Assembly (NCBI RefSeq): GCF_030817055.1
Contig: NZ_JAUSYV010000001.1
Coordinates: 2,132,001-2,196,000, forward strand
Origin: Bacillus sp. V2I10
GTDB taxonomy: Bacteria > Bacillota > Bacilli > Bacillales > Bacillaceae
Reading direction: 5' to 3'
Length of the DNA: 64,000 nt
Shown: piece after piece, positions 27,327-36,333 of the stretch
Layout of the letters: each line of letters begins with the position of its first letter
Position numbering within the stretch: position 1 is the first letter of the stretch
Notes under the pieces: generated by a model
Told to the model about the DNA's origin: nothing
The model's database searches: none
What the model saw: only the letters and a program-made list of their open reading frames with translations
Translations under genes and position numbers: made by a program

Positions 27327-28180
27327 AAATCATTACCACGATAAAAGAACTGCAGAAGACAATGAAAGACCATAAGAAATCACAGCAGACGATTGGCTTT
27401 GTCCCAACCATGGGCTTTCTTCATGAAGGACATTTGAAATTAATAAAAGAAGCAAGAAGCCAGAATGAAATCCTGATCATCAGCATTTTTGTTAATCCTC
27501 TGCAATTTGGAGAGAATGAGGATTTTGATACCTATCCGAGAAATATGGAGAGGGATTCACAGCTTGCAAAAGAGGCGGGGGCTGATTATATCTTTGCCCC
27601 ATCAGTGAACGAAATGTACAAAAACGAGCCTTCCGTTACAGTAAGAGTGGAAAAGCGAACTGACGTTTTATGCGGAAAATCAAGAGCTGGCCACTTTGAC
27701 GGAGTAGCAACGGTGCTAACTAAGCTATTTAACCTGGTCGGTCCTGACCGCGCATATTTCGGAATGAAGGATGCCCAGCAGGTAGCGGTTGTCAGCGGGC
27801 TCATTACAGACTTCCATTTCCCTGTTGAGCTCGTTCCGATTCAGACAGTAAGGGAAGAAGATGGCCTTGCGAAAAGCTCCCGCAACGTTTTTTTAACTGA
27901 AGAAGAAAGAAAACAGGCCCCGCATCTTTATAAAGCCCTGCAGACAGGAAAAGATATAATGCTTAATGGGGAAAAATCAACGGCAGCGGTCATTGAATCA
28001 GTGTCATCCTATTTGTCCGCTCATACAGCCGGCGTGATTGATTATGTCGAGATCTATTCTTATCCTGAACTTGAGGCTTTAGCGGAATTGAAGGGGAAGG
28101 TTATCCTTGCAATTGCTGTCAAGTTTACAAAAGCAAGGCTAATTGATAATATTACAATCGAATTAAATGATAACGAATGA
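27323..28180 (+). CDS. panC: Pantothenate synthetase
   Basis: ATP-dependent ligation of pantoate and beta-alanine. 285 residues with the nucleotidyltransferase motifs GFVPTMGFLHEGH near residue 25, IFVNPLQFG and GKSRAGHFDGVATV; SSRNVF near 185 is the second ATP site. The ATG overlaps the panB stop (ATGA) and GGAGG lies 10 nt upstream. Confidence 0.97.
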   Translation: MKIITTIKELQKTMKDHKKSQQTIGFVPTMGFLHEGHLKLIKEARSQNEILIISIFVNPLQFGENEDFDTYPRNMERDSQLAKEAGADYIFAPSVNEMYKNEPSVTVRVEKRTDVLCGKSRAGHFDGVATVLTKLFNLVGPDRAYFGMKDAQQVAVVSGLITDFHFPVELVPIQTVREEDGLAKSSRNVFLTEEERKQAPHLYKALQTGKDIMLNGEKSTAAVIESVSSYLSAHTAGVIDYVEIYSYPELEALAELKGKVILAIAVKFTKARLIDNITIELNDNE

Positions 28181-28219
28181 AATTTTTTTAGATAGAGAAC
28201 AGCAGTGGAGGAGATTTTA

Positions 28220-28603
28220 ATGTTTCGTACAATGATGAAGGGGAAAATTCATCGTGCAAGAGTCACAGAAGCAAACTTGAATTATGTCGGCAGCATCACA
28301 ATTGATGAAGATATTCTGGATGCCGTTGATATGCTTCCGAATGAAAAAGTTCAAATCGTCAACAACAACAATGGCGCACGATTTGAAACATATATAATCC
28401 CTGGTCCGCGAGGGTCTGGCGTTGTTTGCCTGAACGGGGCAGCAGCAAGGCTTGTACAAGAAGATGATGTTGTTATTATTATTTCGTATGCAATGGTAGC
28501 TGAGGAAAAAGTTCATGAGCATAAACCTAAAGTTGCCATCATGAATGAAAAAAATCAGATTGTCGAACTCCTCGGTCAGGAGCCTGCGGCAACCATCCTA
28601 TAA
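28220..28603 (+). CDS. panD: Aspartate 1-decarboxylase precursor
   Basis: Makes beta-alanine from aspartate. The 127-residue pro-enzyme cleaves itself at Gly24-Ser25 (LNYVGSITID) to form the pyruvoyl group. Start chosen at the ATG giving MFRTMMKGKIHRARVTEA, with GGAGGAG 7 nt upstream; a five-codon extension upstream is less likely. A strong terminator follows, closing the panBCD operon. Confidence 0.97.
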   Translation: MFRTMMKGKIHRARVTEANLNYVGSITIDEDILDAVDMLPNEKVQIVNNNNGARFETYIIPGPRGSGVVCLNGAAARLVQEDDVVIIISYAMVAEEKVHEHKPKVAIMNEKNQIVELLGQEPAATIL

Positions 28604-28611
28604 AAATTTTT

Positions 28612-28643
28612 AAAAATCCCCCGATTGTTTGGGGGATTTTGCT
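28612..28643 (+). terminator. Terminator of panBCD
   Basis: AAAATCCCCC and GGGGGATTTT arms with an 8-nt loop; followed by a T-containing tract. Confidence 0.9.
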
Positions 28644-28697
28644 TTATAAGTGGTAAAATAACGTTATTGGTTTTTCGATTAATTGAGGTGTATCAAA

Positions 28698-31493
28698 ATG
28701 AAACAAAGATTTGTTGTAATAGATGTTGAAACGACTGGAAATTCTCCAAAGAAAGGGGATCGTATAATTCAGCTTGCAGCCGTGGTGATTGATAACGGCA
28801 AGGTGGCGGAGCGTTTTTCAAGCTTTGTCAATCCGCTGAAGCCAATTCCTCTTTTTATTGAGCAATTAACCGGTATTTCAAATGAAATGGTAAAGGATGC
28901 AGCCCCGTTTGAAGAAATTGCTGAAAAAGTCTCTTCTCTTTTAAGTGATGCTTATTTCGTGGCGCATAACGTTCATTTTGATCTTTCCTTTATACAAGAA
29001 GAACTCGAACGCAGCGGGATGCAGAGATTTACTGGACCTGTGCTTGACACAGTTGAGCTCTCAAGAATTGTTTTTCCGGGAGCAGACAGCTATAAACTGT
29101 CTGAGCTGTGCGAAGAGCTGAACATCAGGCATGACAATCCCCATCGTGCCGACAGCGATGCAGAGGTAACTGGGGAGCTGTTTATACATATTCTAAAAAA
29201 ATTAGCATGGCTGCCACCAGCCACTCTTCAAGCACTGAAGCGTTTATCACGCTCGTTTATCAGCGATATTGAAGATGTACTGGAAGATATCATATCTGAG
29301 AGGATGCTTAATCTTAGTGAACCTGAGAATATTGAAGTCTTTCGCTCAATTGCAATTAAAAAACATTCCAAACAAGATCATGATCATGATAGCCGGCTTA
29401 CTGAGGATTTTCAGGCCTTTTCAAATCGGCTGATGGGCAGAAACGGCCCAATTGCAGGACAATTTCAGCAGTATGAAATGCGGACTGAGCAAGTGAAAAT
29501 GATGCAGGAAATTTATGAGTCCTTTCAATCTCATCAGCATGCATTAATAGAAGCAGGTACAGGAACCGGAAAAACGCTTGCCTATTTAATCCCGGTTATT
29601 TATTACGCAATGACTGAAAGAAAAAGTGTATTAGTGAGTACATATACAACCGCTTTGCAGCAGCAGGTTATGGCAAAAGAATTTCCAATGCTCCGAAATG
29701 CCATTGTTCAGCCCTTCCATATGGCAGTTCTTAAAGGCAAGTCCCATTATTTATGCCTGCGCAAATTTGAAAAATATCTGCATGAAGATGATTACAACTA
29801 CGATAATATTTTAACGAAAGCACAGCTCTTAATATGGCTGACCGAAACTGAGACAGGGGACTTTGATGAACTGAATTTGCCTTCTGGGGGGAAATTGCTC
29901 TGGCAAAGGCTTTATTATGATGAGAAATCATCAAATTCAGATAAAAATCCCTGGCTGTCACGCTGCTTTTTCAAAAGAGCATATGAAAACGCCAAAAAAG
30001 CAGATGTTGTGATAACCAATCATTCTCTTTTGCTTTCAAGCATCTCATCATCAAGTCCTTTACTTGATGATATAGAGGAAGTGATCATTGATGAAGCACA
30101 TCATTTTGAGAGAATCGCATGCGAACATTTAGGCACAAGAATGCACTATTTAACCCTGCAGGCTTTAACAAATCAGCTTGGAAACCTGTATACAAACGGC
30201 TTGCTTCGAAGAACACAGGCTCTTTTTTCGAAGAATGGGTTAAATGATACCTTTCTTGAGATGGATGTCATCGTAAAACAGCTCGTAGAAGACAATGGGG
30301 TTCTGTTCAGCACCCTGCACAGCTATGTCCTTCAAAATGAAAAAGAAGTGCAAACGAACAGGATCACTCATCGTTTTAAACATAACCAAAAGCAGAGCAG
30401 AAAATGGCTTGCCATTTTAGAGGTGGCAGCAAGAGTGAAATTTCAGCTTCATGATTTAATAAAAATCATGAATAAACAAAAAGAAGATTTTCACAAGATA
30501 AAAAATGAAGATGAATCCTTTATTCTTTATGAATACTTTGCCGTCCTTGATAAATTCGGTGCTGCATACAAGGATCTGGATACACTTTTTTTCAAAGAAC
30601 AATTAGAAGCTGTCAAATGGATAGAAATCGAATCAAGGGGAGCCAAAAACGCTGTCAGTGTCTATTCACAGCCCGTTTCTGTATCTGAACAATTGGCAGA
30701 TGGATTTTTCGCAGAGATGAAAAGCGTGATTCTGACATCAGCTACCCTGACTGTAGATCATTCATTTGATTACATGATCAGAGAGCTTGGTCTTGCGGAC
30801 TATTATCCGAAGACCTTAATCATAAAATCGCCATTTACTTATAAAAAACAGGCAAAATTAATGATTCCTTCAGATTTTCCAGCTGTGCAGCATGTGACCC
30901 TTGATGAATACACGGCAGCTATAGCTAAAAATGTTTCAACTATTGCAAAGGCCACAAAAGGAAAGCTGCTCGTATTGTTTACGGCTTATGACATGCTGAA
31001 AAAAACACATCTGCTCTTAAAAGCCGATTCCAGCCTGGAAGATTTTATGATTATGGGTCAGGGAGGCGGAAGCATTTCAAAGCTTACAAAGAATTTCCGT
31101 CAATTTGATCAGGCTATTCTTCTTGGAACGGGCACTTTTTGGGAAGGCATGGATTTCCCGGGTGATGAACTGACAACTTTGATTATCGTCAGACTTCCTT
31201 TTTCTCCGCCAGATGATCCAGTTGTTGCAGCAAAATGCGAACAGATAACAAAGCAGGGGGAAAATGCTTTTTACAACTATTCACTTCCTGAAGCAATCCT
31301 GAAATTTAAACAGGGCTTCGGCAGACTTGTCAGGACTGAAAGGGATAAGGGACTGCTCTTTGTATTTGATAAACGAATTATTGAAGCGAAGTACGGCAGA
31401 CACTTTATTGCATCCTTGCCGTCCATAGATGTCCATATAGAGCCTATGGAGCGCCTTCATAATGAAATTATCCGCTGGAATCATAATGAATGA
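28698..31493 (+). CDS. dinG: DinG-type helicase with 3'-5' exonuclease domain
   Basis: A 931-residue protein of the Gram-positive DinG type: an N-terminal DEDD exonuclease (VVIDVETTGNSPKKGDRI near residue 6, AHNVHFDLSF near 93, HRADSDAEV near 150) followed by an SF2 helicase with Walker A (EAGTGTGKTLAYL near 285), DEAH (IIDEAHHFE) and motif VI (QGFGRLVRTERD). The ATG follows TTGAGGTG. In S. aureus and B. subtilis relatives the exonuclease is active and the helicase motifs are altered; the iron-sulfur cysteines of E. coli DinG are not evident here. Confidence 0.94.
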   Translation: MKQRFVVIDVETTGNSPKKGDRIIQLAAVVIDNGKVAERFSSFVNPLKPIPLFIEQLTGISNEMVKDAAPFEEIAEKVSSLLSDAYFVAHNVHFDLSFIQEELERSGMQRFTGPVLDTVELSRIVFPGADSYKLSELCEELNIRHDNPHRADSDAEVTGELFIHILKKLAWLPPATLQALKRLSRSFISDIEDVLEDIISERMLNLSEPENIEVFRSIAIKKHSKQDHDHDSRLTEDFQAFSNRLMGRNGPIAGQFQQYEMRTEQVKMMQEIYESFQSHQHALIEAGTGTGKTLAYLIPVIYYAMTERKSVLVSTYTTALQQQVMAKEFPMLRNAIVQPFHMAVLKGKSHYLCLRKFEKYLHEDDYNYDNILTKAQLLIWLTETETGDFDELNLPSGGKLLWQRLYYDEKSSNSDKNPWLSRCFFKRAYENAKKADVVITNHSLLLSSISSSSPLLDDIEEVIIDEAHHFERIACEHLGTRMHYLTLQALTNQLGNLYTNGLLRRTQALFSKNGLNDTFLEMDVIVKQLVEDNGVLFSTLHSYVLQNEKEVQTNRITHRFKHNQKQSRKWLAILEVAARVKFQLHDLIKIMNKQKEDFHKIKNEDESFILYEYFAVLDKFGAAYKDLDTLFFKEQLEAVKWIEIESRGAKNAVSVYSQPVSVSEQLADGFFAEMKSVILTSATLTVDHSFDYMIRELGLADYYPKTLIIKSPFTYKKQAKLMIPSDFPAVQHVTLDEYTAAIAKNVSTIAKATKGKLLVLFTAYDMLKKTHLLLKADSSLEDFMIMGQGGGSISKLTKNFRQFDQAILLGTGTFWEGMDFPGDELTTLIIVRLPFSPPDDPVVAAKCEQITKQGENAFYNYSLPEAILKFKQGFGRLVRTERDKGLLFVFDKRIIEAKYGRHFIASLPSIDVHIEPMERLHNEIIRWNHNE

Positions 31494-31554
31494 TGACGTC
31501 ACGCATTAGCTTGCTCAGGGCCATAAAATTGTGAAACTTACAAAAAGAGGCATA

Positions 31555-31625
31555 TGAAAAAAGCCTGTGCGAGCTGCACAGGCAATGGTGTGGGTAGGAG
31601 AAAATTTATTTTCACTAATTGATAA
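31555..31625 (-). ncRNA. Candidate C-rich small RNA (FsrA-like)
   Basis: Read on the minus strand, this stretch ends in GCCTGTGC / GCACAGGC with a 5-nt loop and six T, a good intrinsic terminator for which no minus-strand gene exists. Just 5' of the hairpin is an unpaired C-rich tract (TTTTCTCCTACCCACACC) complementary to Shine-Dalgarno sequences. A TATAAC at 31632-31637 and the Fur-box-like site could give a transcript of about 70 nt. This design resembles FsrA, the iron-sparing small RNA of Bacillus; homology is not proven. Confidence 0.5.
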
Positions 31626-31640
31626 TGATACTGTTATAAT
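31617..31640. promoter_or_regulatory. Fur-box-like sequence and overlapping promoters
   Basis: Plus strand TTGATAATGATACTGTTATAAT: two GATAAT-type hexamers in a row (GATAAT, GATACT) as in Fur boxes, with a poor third. TATAAT at 31635-31640 is a possible plus-strand -10 for ypmA, and the reverse strand has TATAAC and TATCAT for the candidate small RNA. Confidence 0.4.
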
Positions 31641-31741
31641 GGGTACATAAAACAACATCATGTTGTCTGTATTTGTTATTGTTGCCCTTTGAGGCTGACA
31701 TATAAGTTACAATTTTTGTTTTTGCATAGGAGGAATTGGTC

Positions 31742-31912
31742 ATGGAAAGTAAAATTGAAATTTTATCAACTGTAACCGTAGAGCACTCAGATGACCTCTA
31801 TAAAATTGTCGATGGGTTAAATCGGACGTTGAAGAGAGAAAATTTGATGTTTGGGCTTGCACTTGATCAGGATGATAAAAATAAAGCCGTATTTACGATT
31901 TACAGAACGTAG
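31742..31912 (+). CDS. ypmA: Small conserved protein YpmA
   Basis: A 56-residue protein (MESKIEILSTVTVEHSDDLY at the start, VFTIYRT at the end) preceded by ATAGGAGGAATT. It fits YpmA (DUF4264) by size and by its position between dinG and ypmB. Function unknown. Confidence 0.85.
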   Translation: MESKIEILSTVTVEHSDDLYKIVDGLNRTLKRENLMFGLALDQDDKNKAVFTIYRT

Positions 31913-31923
31913 GGATTCGAAAC

Positions 31924-32415
31924 ATGGGGAAAAAAATAATAATCGGAGCAAGCGTTTTATCCGTTTTTCTGCTGGTTGCACTGGGAGCCTTTTTCACCGT
32001 TTATCATTCAGCCATGGCTCAAAAGAACGATGGACATGAAGAAGCTATTGCGCGTGCATTGAAGGAAACGGACCTGAAAAATGCCGAAAGTGTTGAAACG
32101 TTTAATGGCCTTAAACAATATTACGTGATTACAGGCTTGAATAAGAGCAATGAAGCTGTTTATGTATGGGTTCCTGAGGACAGCAAGGAAAAACCTGTGC
32201 TGAAGCTTGCCGCTGACGGCATTACAGAAAAAAAAGCGCTGGAAATTGTAAAAGCAGAACAAAATCCTGAAAAAGTGATAAGCGTCAAGCTTGGAATGGA
32301 AAAGACCATACCGCTTTGGGAAGTAAAATATATTGACGATCAAAATCGTTATACATATGATTTAATAAACTTCAGCAATGGTGAAATAAGAAAGCATATT
32401 GCAATTAAAAAATAG
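31924..32415 (+). CDS. ypmB: Membrane-anchored protein YpmB
   Basis: A 163-residue protein with one N-terminal membrane helix (IIIGASVLSVFLLVALGAFF) and an outside domain of two PepSY-like halves (ETFNGLKQYYVITGL and KVISVKLGMEKTIPLWEVKY). It matches YpmB (DUF5590) by layout and place between ypmA and aspB. The role is unknown; the domain type is often inhibitory or scaffold-like. aspB follows after 12 bp. Confidence 0.87.
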   Translation: MGKKIIIGASVLSVFLLVALGAFFTVYHSAMAQKNDGHEEAIARALKETDLKNAESVETFNGLKQYYVITGLNKSNEAVYVWVPEDSKEKPVLKLAADGITEKKALEIVKAEQNPEKVISVKLGMEKTIPLWEVKYIDDQNRYTYDLINFSNGEIRKHIAIKK

Positions 32416-32427
32416 GGGGCCACATCC

Positions 32428-33615
32428 ATGAAATTAGCCGATAGAGTATCTGCATTAACACCTTCATCCACTTTAGCGATTACAGCAAAAGCAAAAGAGC
32501 TTAAAGCCGCCGGTCATGATGTGATTGGACTCGGAGCTGGGGAACCTGATTTTAATACACCACAGCATATTATTGATGCAGCTGTTCATTCAATGAATGC
32601 GGGACAGACAAAATATACACCTGCAGGCGGACTTGCAGAGCTGAAAAAAGAAATTATCGGCAAGTTTCAGAAGGACCAAAGTCTTTCGTATGAACCGGGT
32701 GAAATTATCGTCTGCACAGGTGCAAAGCATGCTCTCTACACACTTTTTCAAGTTCTTCTCAATAAAGGAGATGAAGTAATCATTCCTGCTCCTTATTGGG
32801 TAAGCTATCCTGAACAAGTCAAGCTTGCAGATGGTGTGCCTGTATATGTTAACGCGCTCGAAGAGAATCAGTTTAAAATGACTCCGGATCAGCTTAAAGA
32901 AGCAATCACGGATAAAACCAAGGCTGTCATCATTAACTCTCCAAGTAATCCAACAGGAATGCTTTATTCAAAAGAAGAGCTTGAAGAGCTGGGAAGCATC
33001 TGCCTAGAGCATAATGTGCTGATTGTTTCAGATGAAATTTATGAAAAATTAATTTATGACGAAAATACTCATGTATCCATTGCCGAGATTTCTGAGGAAT
33101 TAAAACAGCAGACAATTATCATTAACGGTGTTTCAAAATCGCATTCGATGACTGGTTGGAGAATAGGGTATGCCGCCGGAAATGAGCAAATCATTAAAGC
33201 AATGACAAACCTTGCAAGCCACAGCACATCGAATCCGACTTCAATTGCTCAATATGCATCGATTGCTGCATATGCAGGTTCACAGGAACCGGTGGAAGAG
33301 ATGAGAAAAGCATTTGAAGAACGCCTGAATATTATTTATGATAAGCTTGTTTCGATTCCTGGAATTACATGCTTAAAGCCTCAGGGAGCTTTTTATCTTT
33401 TCCCTAATGCCAAGCAAGCGGCAGAAAGTACCGGCTTTGCAAATGTAGATGACTTTGTAGAAGCATTGCTTGAAAAAGAAAAAGTGGCGATTGTCCCTGG
33501 ATCCGGTTTTGGAGCACCTGACAATGTAAGGCTTTCATATGCAACTTCTCTTCATACACTAGAAGAAGCTTTAGTCAGAATTGATCGATTTGTAAAAGAA
33601 AACAGTGTTCATTGA
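32428..33615 (+). CDS. aspB: Aspartate aminotransferase
   Basis: A 395-residue class I PLP aminotransferase converting oxaloacetate and glutamate to aspartate and 2-oxoglutarate. GLGAGEPDFNTP near residue 35, INSPSNPTGM near 170 and the PLP lysine in NGVSKSHSMTGWRIGY near 237. AGGGGGCC precedes the ATG. A terminator separates it from asnS, which uses aspartate. Confidence 0.96.
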   Translation: MKLADRVSALTPSSTLAITAKAKELKAAGHDVIGLGAGEPDFNTPQHIIDAAVHSMNAGQTKYTPAGGLAELKKEIIGKFQKDQSLSYEPGEIIVCTGAKHALYTLFQVLLNKGDEVIIPAPYWVSYPEQVKLADGVPVYVNALEENQFKMTPDQLKEAITDKTKAVIINSPSNPTGMLYSKEELEELGSICLEHNVLIVSDEIYEKLIYDENTHVSIAEISEELKQQTIIINGVSKSHSMTGWRIGYAAGNEQIIKAMTNLASHSTSNPTSIAQYASIAAYAGSQEPVEEMRKAFEERLNIIYDKLVSIPGITCLKPQGAFYLFPNAKQAAESTGFANVDDFVEALLEKEKVAIVPGSGFGAPDNVRLSYATSLHTLEEALVRIDRFVKENSVH

Positions 33616-33620
33616 TAAAA

Positions 33621-33650
33621 GATGAGCCGTCATTTGACGGCTCACATTTA
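33621..33650 (+). terminator. Terminator after aspB
   Basis: TGAGCCGTCA and TGACGGCTCA form a perfect 10-bp stem; the T tract (CATTTATG) is weak. Confidence 0.7.
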
Positions 33651-33653
33651 TGT

Positions 33654-33682
33654 TTGAACGAAGCATGCAACAAATGTATAAT
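33654..33682 (+). promoter_or_regulatory. Promoter of asnS
   Basis: TTGAAC and TATAAT separated by 17 bp, a near-consensus sigma-A promoter 50 bp before the GTG start. No T-box antiterminator sequence is present. Confidence 0.8.
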
Positions 33683-33732
33683 AGCAACTATATACATATA
33701 TTTATGATCCGTTTTTTGGAGGGAACAATTTC

Positions 33733-35025
33733 GTGAAAACAACAATTAAAGAAGTAAGCAAATTTGTAGATAAAGAAGTCACAATTGGCGCCTGGATTGC
33801 GAATAAACGTTCAAGCGGCAAAATTGCCTTTTTGCAATTGCGTGACGGCACGGGCTTCATCCAGGGCGTAGTCGTAAAAGCAGAAGTAGATGAAGAAGTA
33901 TTCCAGACAGCAAAATCAATTACTCAGGAGTCTTCTATCTATGTAACAGGTATTGTCAGAGTGGACGAGCGTTCACCATTCGGATACGAGCTAGGGGTAA
34001 CGGGCATTGAAATGATTCACGAGTCTTTGAACTATCCAATTACGCCAAAAGAACATGGCACAGAATTTTTAATGGACCATCGCCATTTATGGCTGCGCTC
34101 TAAGCGTCAGCATGCTGTGATGAAAATCAGAAATGAAATCATCCGTGCGACTTATGAGTTCTTCAATAAAGAAGGATTTTCAAAAGTAGATCCGCCTATC
34201 TTAACAGGCAGCGCACCCGAAGGAACCTCAGAGCTTTTTGCAACTAAATATTTCGATGAAGATGCTTATCTATCACAAAGCGGCCAGCTTTACATGGAAG
34301 CAGCTGCAATGGCACTTGGAAAGGTCTTTTCATTCGGACCGACGTTCCGTGCTGAAAAATCAAAAACAAGACGCCATTTAATTGAATTCTGGATGATCGA
34401 GCCTGAGATGGCCTTCTATGAATTCGAAGACAACCTGGTTGTACAGGAGAACTATGTGTCTTATATCGTGCAAAGCGTACTTGAAAACTGCAGGCTTGAA
34501 CTGACAACCCTTGGACGTGATACAGCTAAACTCGAACAAATCAAAGCGCCATTCCCTCGAATTTCATACGACGATGCAATCAAATTCTTAAATGAAAAAG
34601 GATTTGATGACATTAAATGGGGCGATGATTTTGGTGCACCGCACGAAACAGCTATCGCAGAAAGCTTTGACAAGCCGGTATTCATAACTCATTACCCTAC
34701 TGCCATTAAACCTTTCTACATGCAGCCTGCTGCAGACCGGGACGATGTCGTGCTTTGCGCAGACTTAATTGCACCAGAAGGCTACGGAGAGATCATCGGC
34801 GGATCACAGCGTATCCATGATCATGAACTATTAAAGCAGCGCATTGATGAGCACGATTTATCACCAGAAGCTTATCAGTGGTACCTGCAGCTGCGTGAAT
34901 TTGGATCTGTTCCGCATTCAGGATTCGGTCTTGGCCTTGAGCGTACAGTTGCATGGATCAGCGGCGTAGAACACGTCCGCGAATCCATTCCGTTCCCTCG
35001 TTTGCTTAACAGACTATATCCTTAA
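33733..35025 (+). CDS. asnS: Asparaginyl-tRNA synthetase
   Basis: A 430-residue class IIb synthetase: OB-fold anticodon-binding domain at about 1-100 (VTIGAWIANKRSSGKIAFLQ) and catalytic domain with motif 2 (GPTFRAEKSKTRRHL) and motif 3 (GFGLGLERTVAWI). Start codon GTG with TTTGGAGGGAAC upstream. It charges tRNA-Asn with asparagine. Confidence 0.97.
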   Translation: MKTTIKEVSKFVDKEVTIGAWIANKRSSGKIAFLQLRDGTGFIQGVVVKAEVDEEVFQTAKSITQESSIYVTGIVRVDERSPFGYELGVTGIEMIHESLNYPITPKEHGTEFLMDHRHLWLRSKRQHAVMKIRNEIIRATYEFFNKEGFSKVDPPILTGSAPEGTSELFATKYFDEDAYLSQSGQLYMEAAAMALGKVFSFGPTFRAEKSKTRRHLIEFWMIEPEMAFYEFEDNLVVQENYVSYIVQSVLENCRLELTTLGRDTAKLEQIKAPFPRISYDDAIKFLNEKGFDDIKWGDDFGAPHETAIAESFDKPVFITHYPTAIKPFYMQPAADRDDVVLCADLIAPEGYGEIIGGSQRIHDHELLKQRIDEHDLSPEAYQWYLQLREFGSVPHSGFGLGLERTVAWISGVEHVRESIPFPRLLNRLYP

Positions 35026-35031
35026 TAATAA

Positions 35032-35066
35032 ATGTGAGTCTCCTTGATAGGAGGCTCACATTTTAT
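35032..35066 (+). terminator. Terminator after asnS
   Basis: ATGTGAGTCTCC and GGAGGCTCACAT arms with a 6-nt loop, then TTTATTTTT. Confidence 0.9.
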
Positions 35067-35117
35067 TTTTAGGCTCGCGGTGACGAGTTTAATTTGCCTT
35101 ATTTTATACACTTAAGT

Positions 35118-35515
35118 GAGCTGAACAGTCGGCTCCGCTTTTCTGCATTGTCTAGCTCCACCTCCTAACCCCTCGGCCAGAACAAATTCCCCCAAAAAGT
35201 CAAACCCGGACTTTTCGGGTGAATTCTTATCTGTCTGTCGGGGCTAAACAGTCGGCTCTGCTTTTCTGCATTGTCTAGCTCCACCTCCTAACCCCTCGGC
35301 CAGAACAAATTCCCCCAAAAAGTCAAACCCGGACTTTTCGGGTGAATTCTTATCTGTCTGTCGGGGCTAAACAGTCGGCTCTGCTTTTCTGCATTGTCTA
35401 GCTCCACCTCCTAACCCCTCGGCCAGAACAAATTCCCCCAAAAAGTCAAACCCGGACTTTTCGGGTGAATTCTTATCTGTCTGTCGGGACTGAACAGTCG
35501 GCTCCGCTTTTCTAA
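35118..35515. repeat. Tandem array of the dispersed repeat, period 123 bp
   Basis: Three nearly identical units (starts at about 35120, 35243, 35366) plus part of a fourth, all in one direction. Each unit holds CTCGGCCAGAACAAATTC, a hairpin (AAAAGTC AAACCCG GACTTTT), GAATTCTTATCTGTCTGTCG, and AGTCGGCTCTGCTTTTCTGC. The array occupies the 560-bp asnS-dnaD gap. A 62-codon frame on the minus strand is only the repeat read through and has no ribosome site. Confidence 0.92.
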
Positions 35516-35585
35516 ATTGGAATGAAAGTCCATCACCGTTTTTCTGCTGAGACATGTTATACTATTTTAGGTGAGGTGACTCGTT

Positions 35586-36290
35586 ATGAATAAGGAACAA
35601 TTTGTAAACTTGCAAGAGCAGGGGTCTTTATCTGTTCCTGCAGCATTAATTATGCATTATCATCAATTTGGAATGAAAGAAGAGGAGCTCGTATTGCTTT
35701 TACAAGTAAATCTCCATCTTCAAAATGGAAATCAGTTTCCTACCCCAAGTGAATTATCAAGTCACATGTCCATATCTGTATCTTCATGTACATCCCTTCT
35801 CAGAAACTTGCTGCAAAGAGGATTTTTAGACATCGAGGAATATGAGCAAGCTTCCATCAAATACGAACGGTACTCTCTGAAACCTCTTTGGGGAAAAATA
35901 TATGAATTTTTGCTGATGAAAGATGAGAAAAAAACTGAAGAAAAGCAGCAGCAGGAAAACGTAAATTTGTATCCTGTATTTGAAAGTGAATTTGGAAGAC
36001 CTCTTTCACCTTTTGAAGTTGAGACACTTTCGATCTGGATGGATCAGGATTATCATGATCCGATTATCATAAAAGCTGCTTTAAAAGAGGCGGTCATATC
36101 GGGTAAACTTAATTTCAGGTATATTGACAGAATTCTATTTGAGTGGAAGAAAAATGGGATCCGGACAATCGATCAGGCAAGAAATTACGGCAAACGATTC
36201 CGTCAGCATCAATCCCAGCCTCAGAAGCAAAATCAATCTGATGAAGAATACAAACGAAAAGTGCCGTTTTATAATTGGCTGGAAAGTTAA
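35586..36290 (+). CDS. dnaD: DNA replication initiation protein DnaD
   Basis: A 234-residue primosome protein that remodels DNA at oriC and in PriA-dependent restart. An N-terminal winged-helix domain (ALIMHYHQFGMKEEELVLLLQ) is followed by the C-terminal DnaB/DnaD domain from about residue 130 (FESEFGRPLSPFEVETLSIW, then DRILFEWKKNGI with the YxxxIxxW-like pattern). GGTGAGGTGACTC precedes the ATG. nth follows after 43 bp. Confidence 0.95.
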   Translation: MNKEQFVNLQEQGSLSVPAALIMHYHQFGMKEEELVLLLQVNLHLQNGNQFPTPSELSSHMSISVSSCTSLLRNLLQRGFLDIEEYEQASIKYERYSLKPLWGKIYEFLLMKDEKKTEEKQQQENVNLYPVFESEFGRPLSPFEVETLSIWMDQDYHDPIIIKAALKEAVISGKLNFRYIDRILFEWKKNGIRTIDQARNYGKRFRQHQSQPQKQNQSDEEYKRKVPFYNWLES

Positions 36291-36333
36291 AATTCAAGGA
36301 ATGTATTCAAACAATAATTAAACAGGTGATCTC

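Noticed and set aside
31520..31665. Minus-strand peptide starting MLFYVPIITV in the candidate small RNA region
   Set aside because: No ribosome site before the ATG, and the frame runs through the terminator hairpin, so the RNA reading explains the region better.
33650..33733. T-box riboswitch before asnS
   Set aside because: The leader is only about 50 nt, with no specifier stem and no AGGGTGGNACCGCG antiterminator element; the gene has a plain promoter.
35118..35515. CRISPR-like array between asnS and dnaD
   Set aside because: Units of 123 bp are identical along their whole length with no variable spacers, and no cas gene is present. It is a tandem copy of the dispersed repeat.
35367..35555. 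62-codon minus-strand frame in the repeat array
   Set aside because: It contains the same repeat-derived peptide more than once, has no ribosome site and no independent support as a protein.
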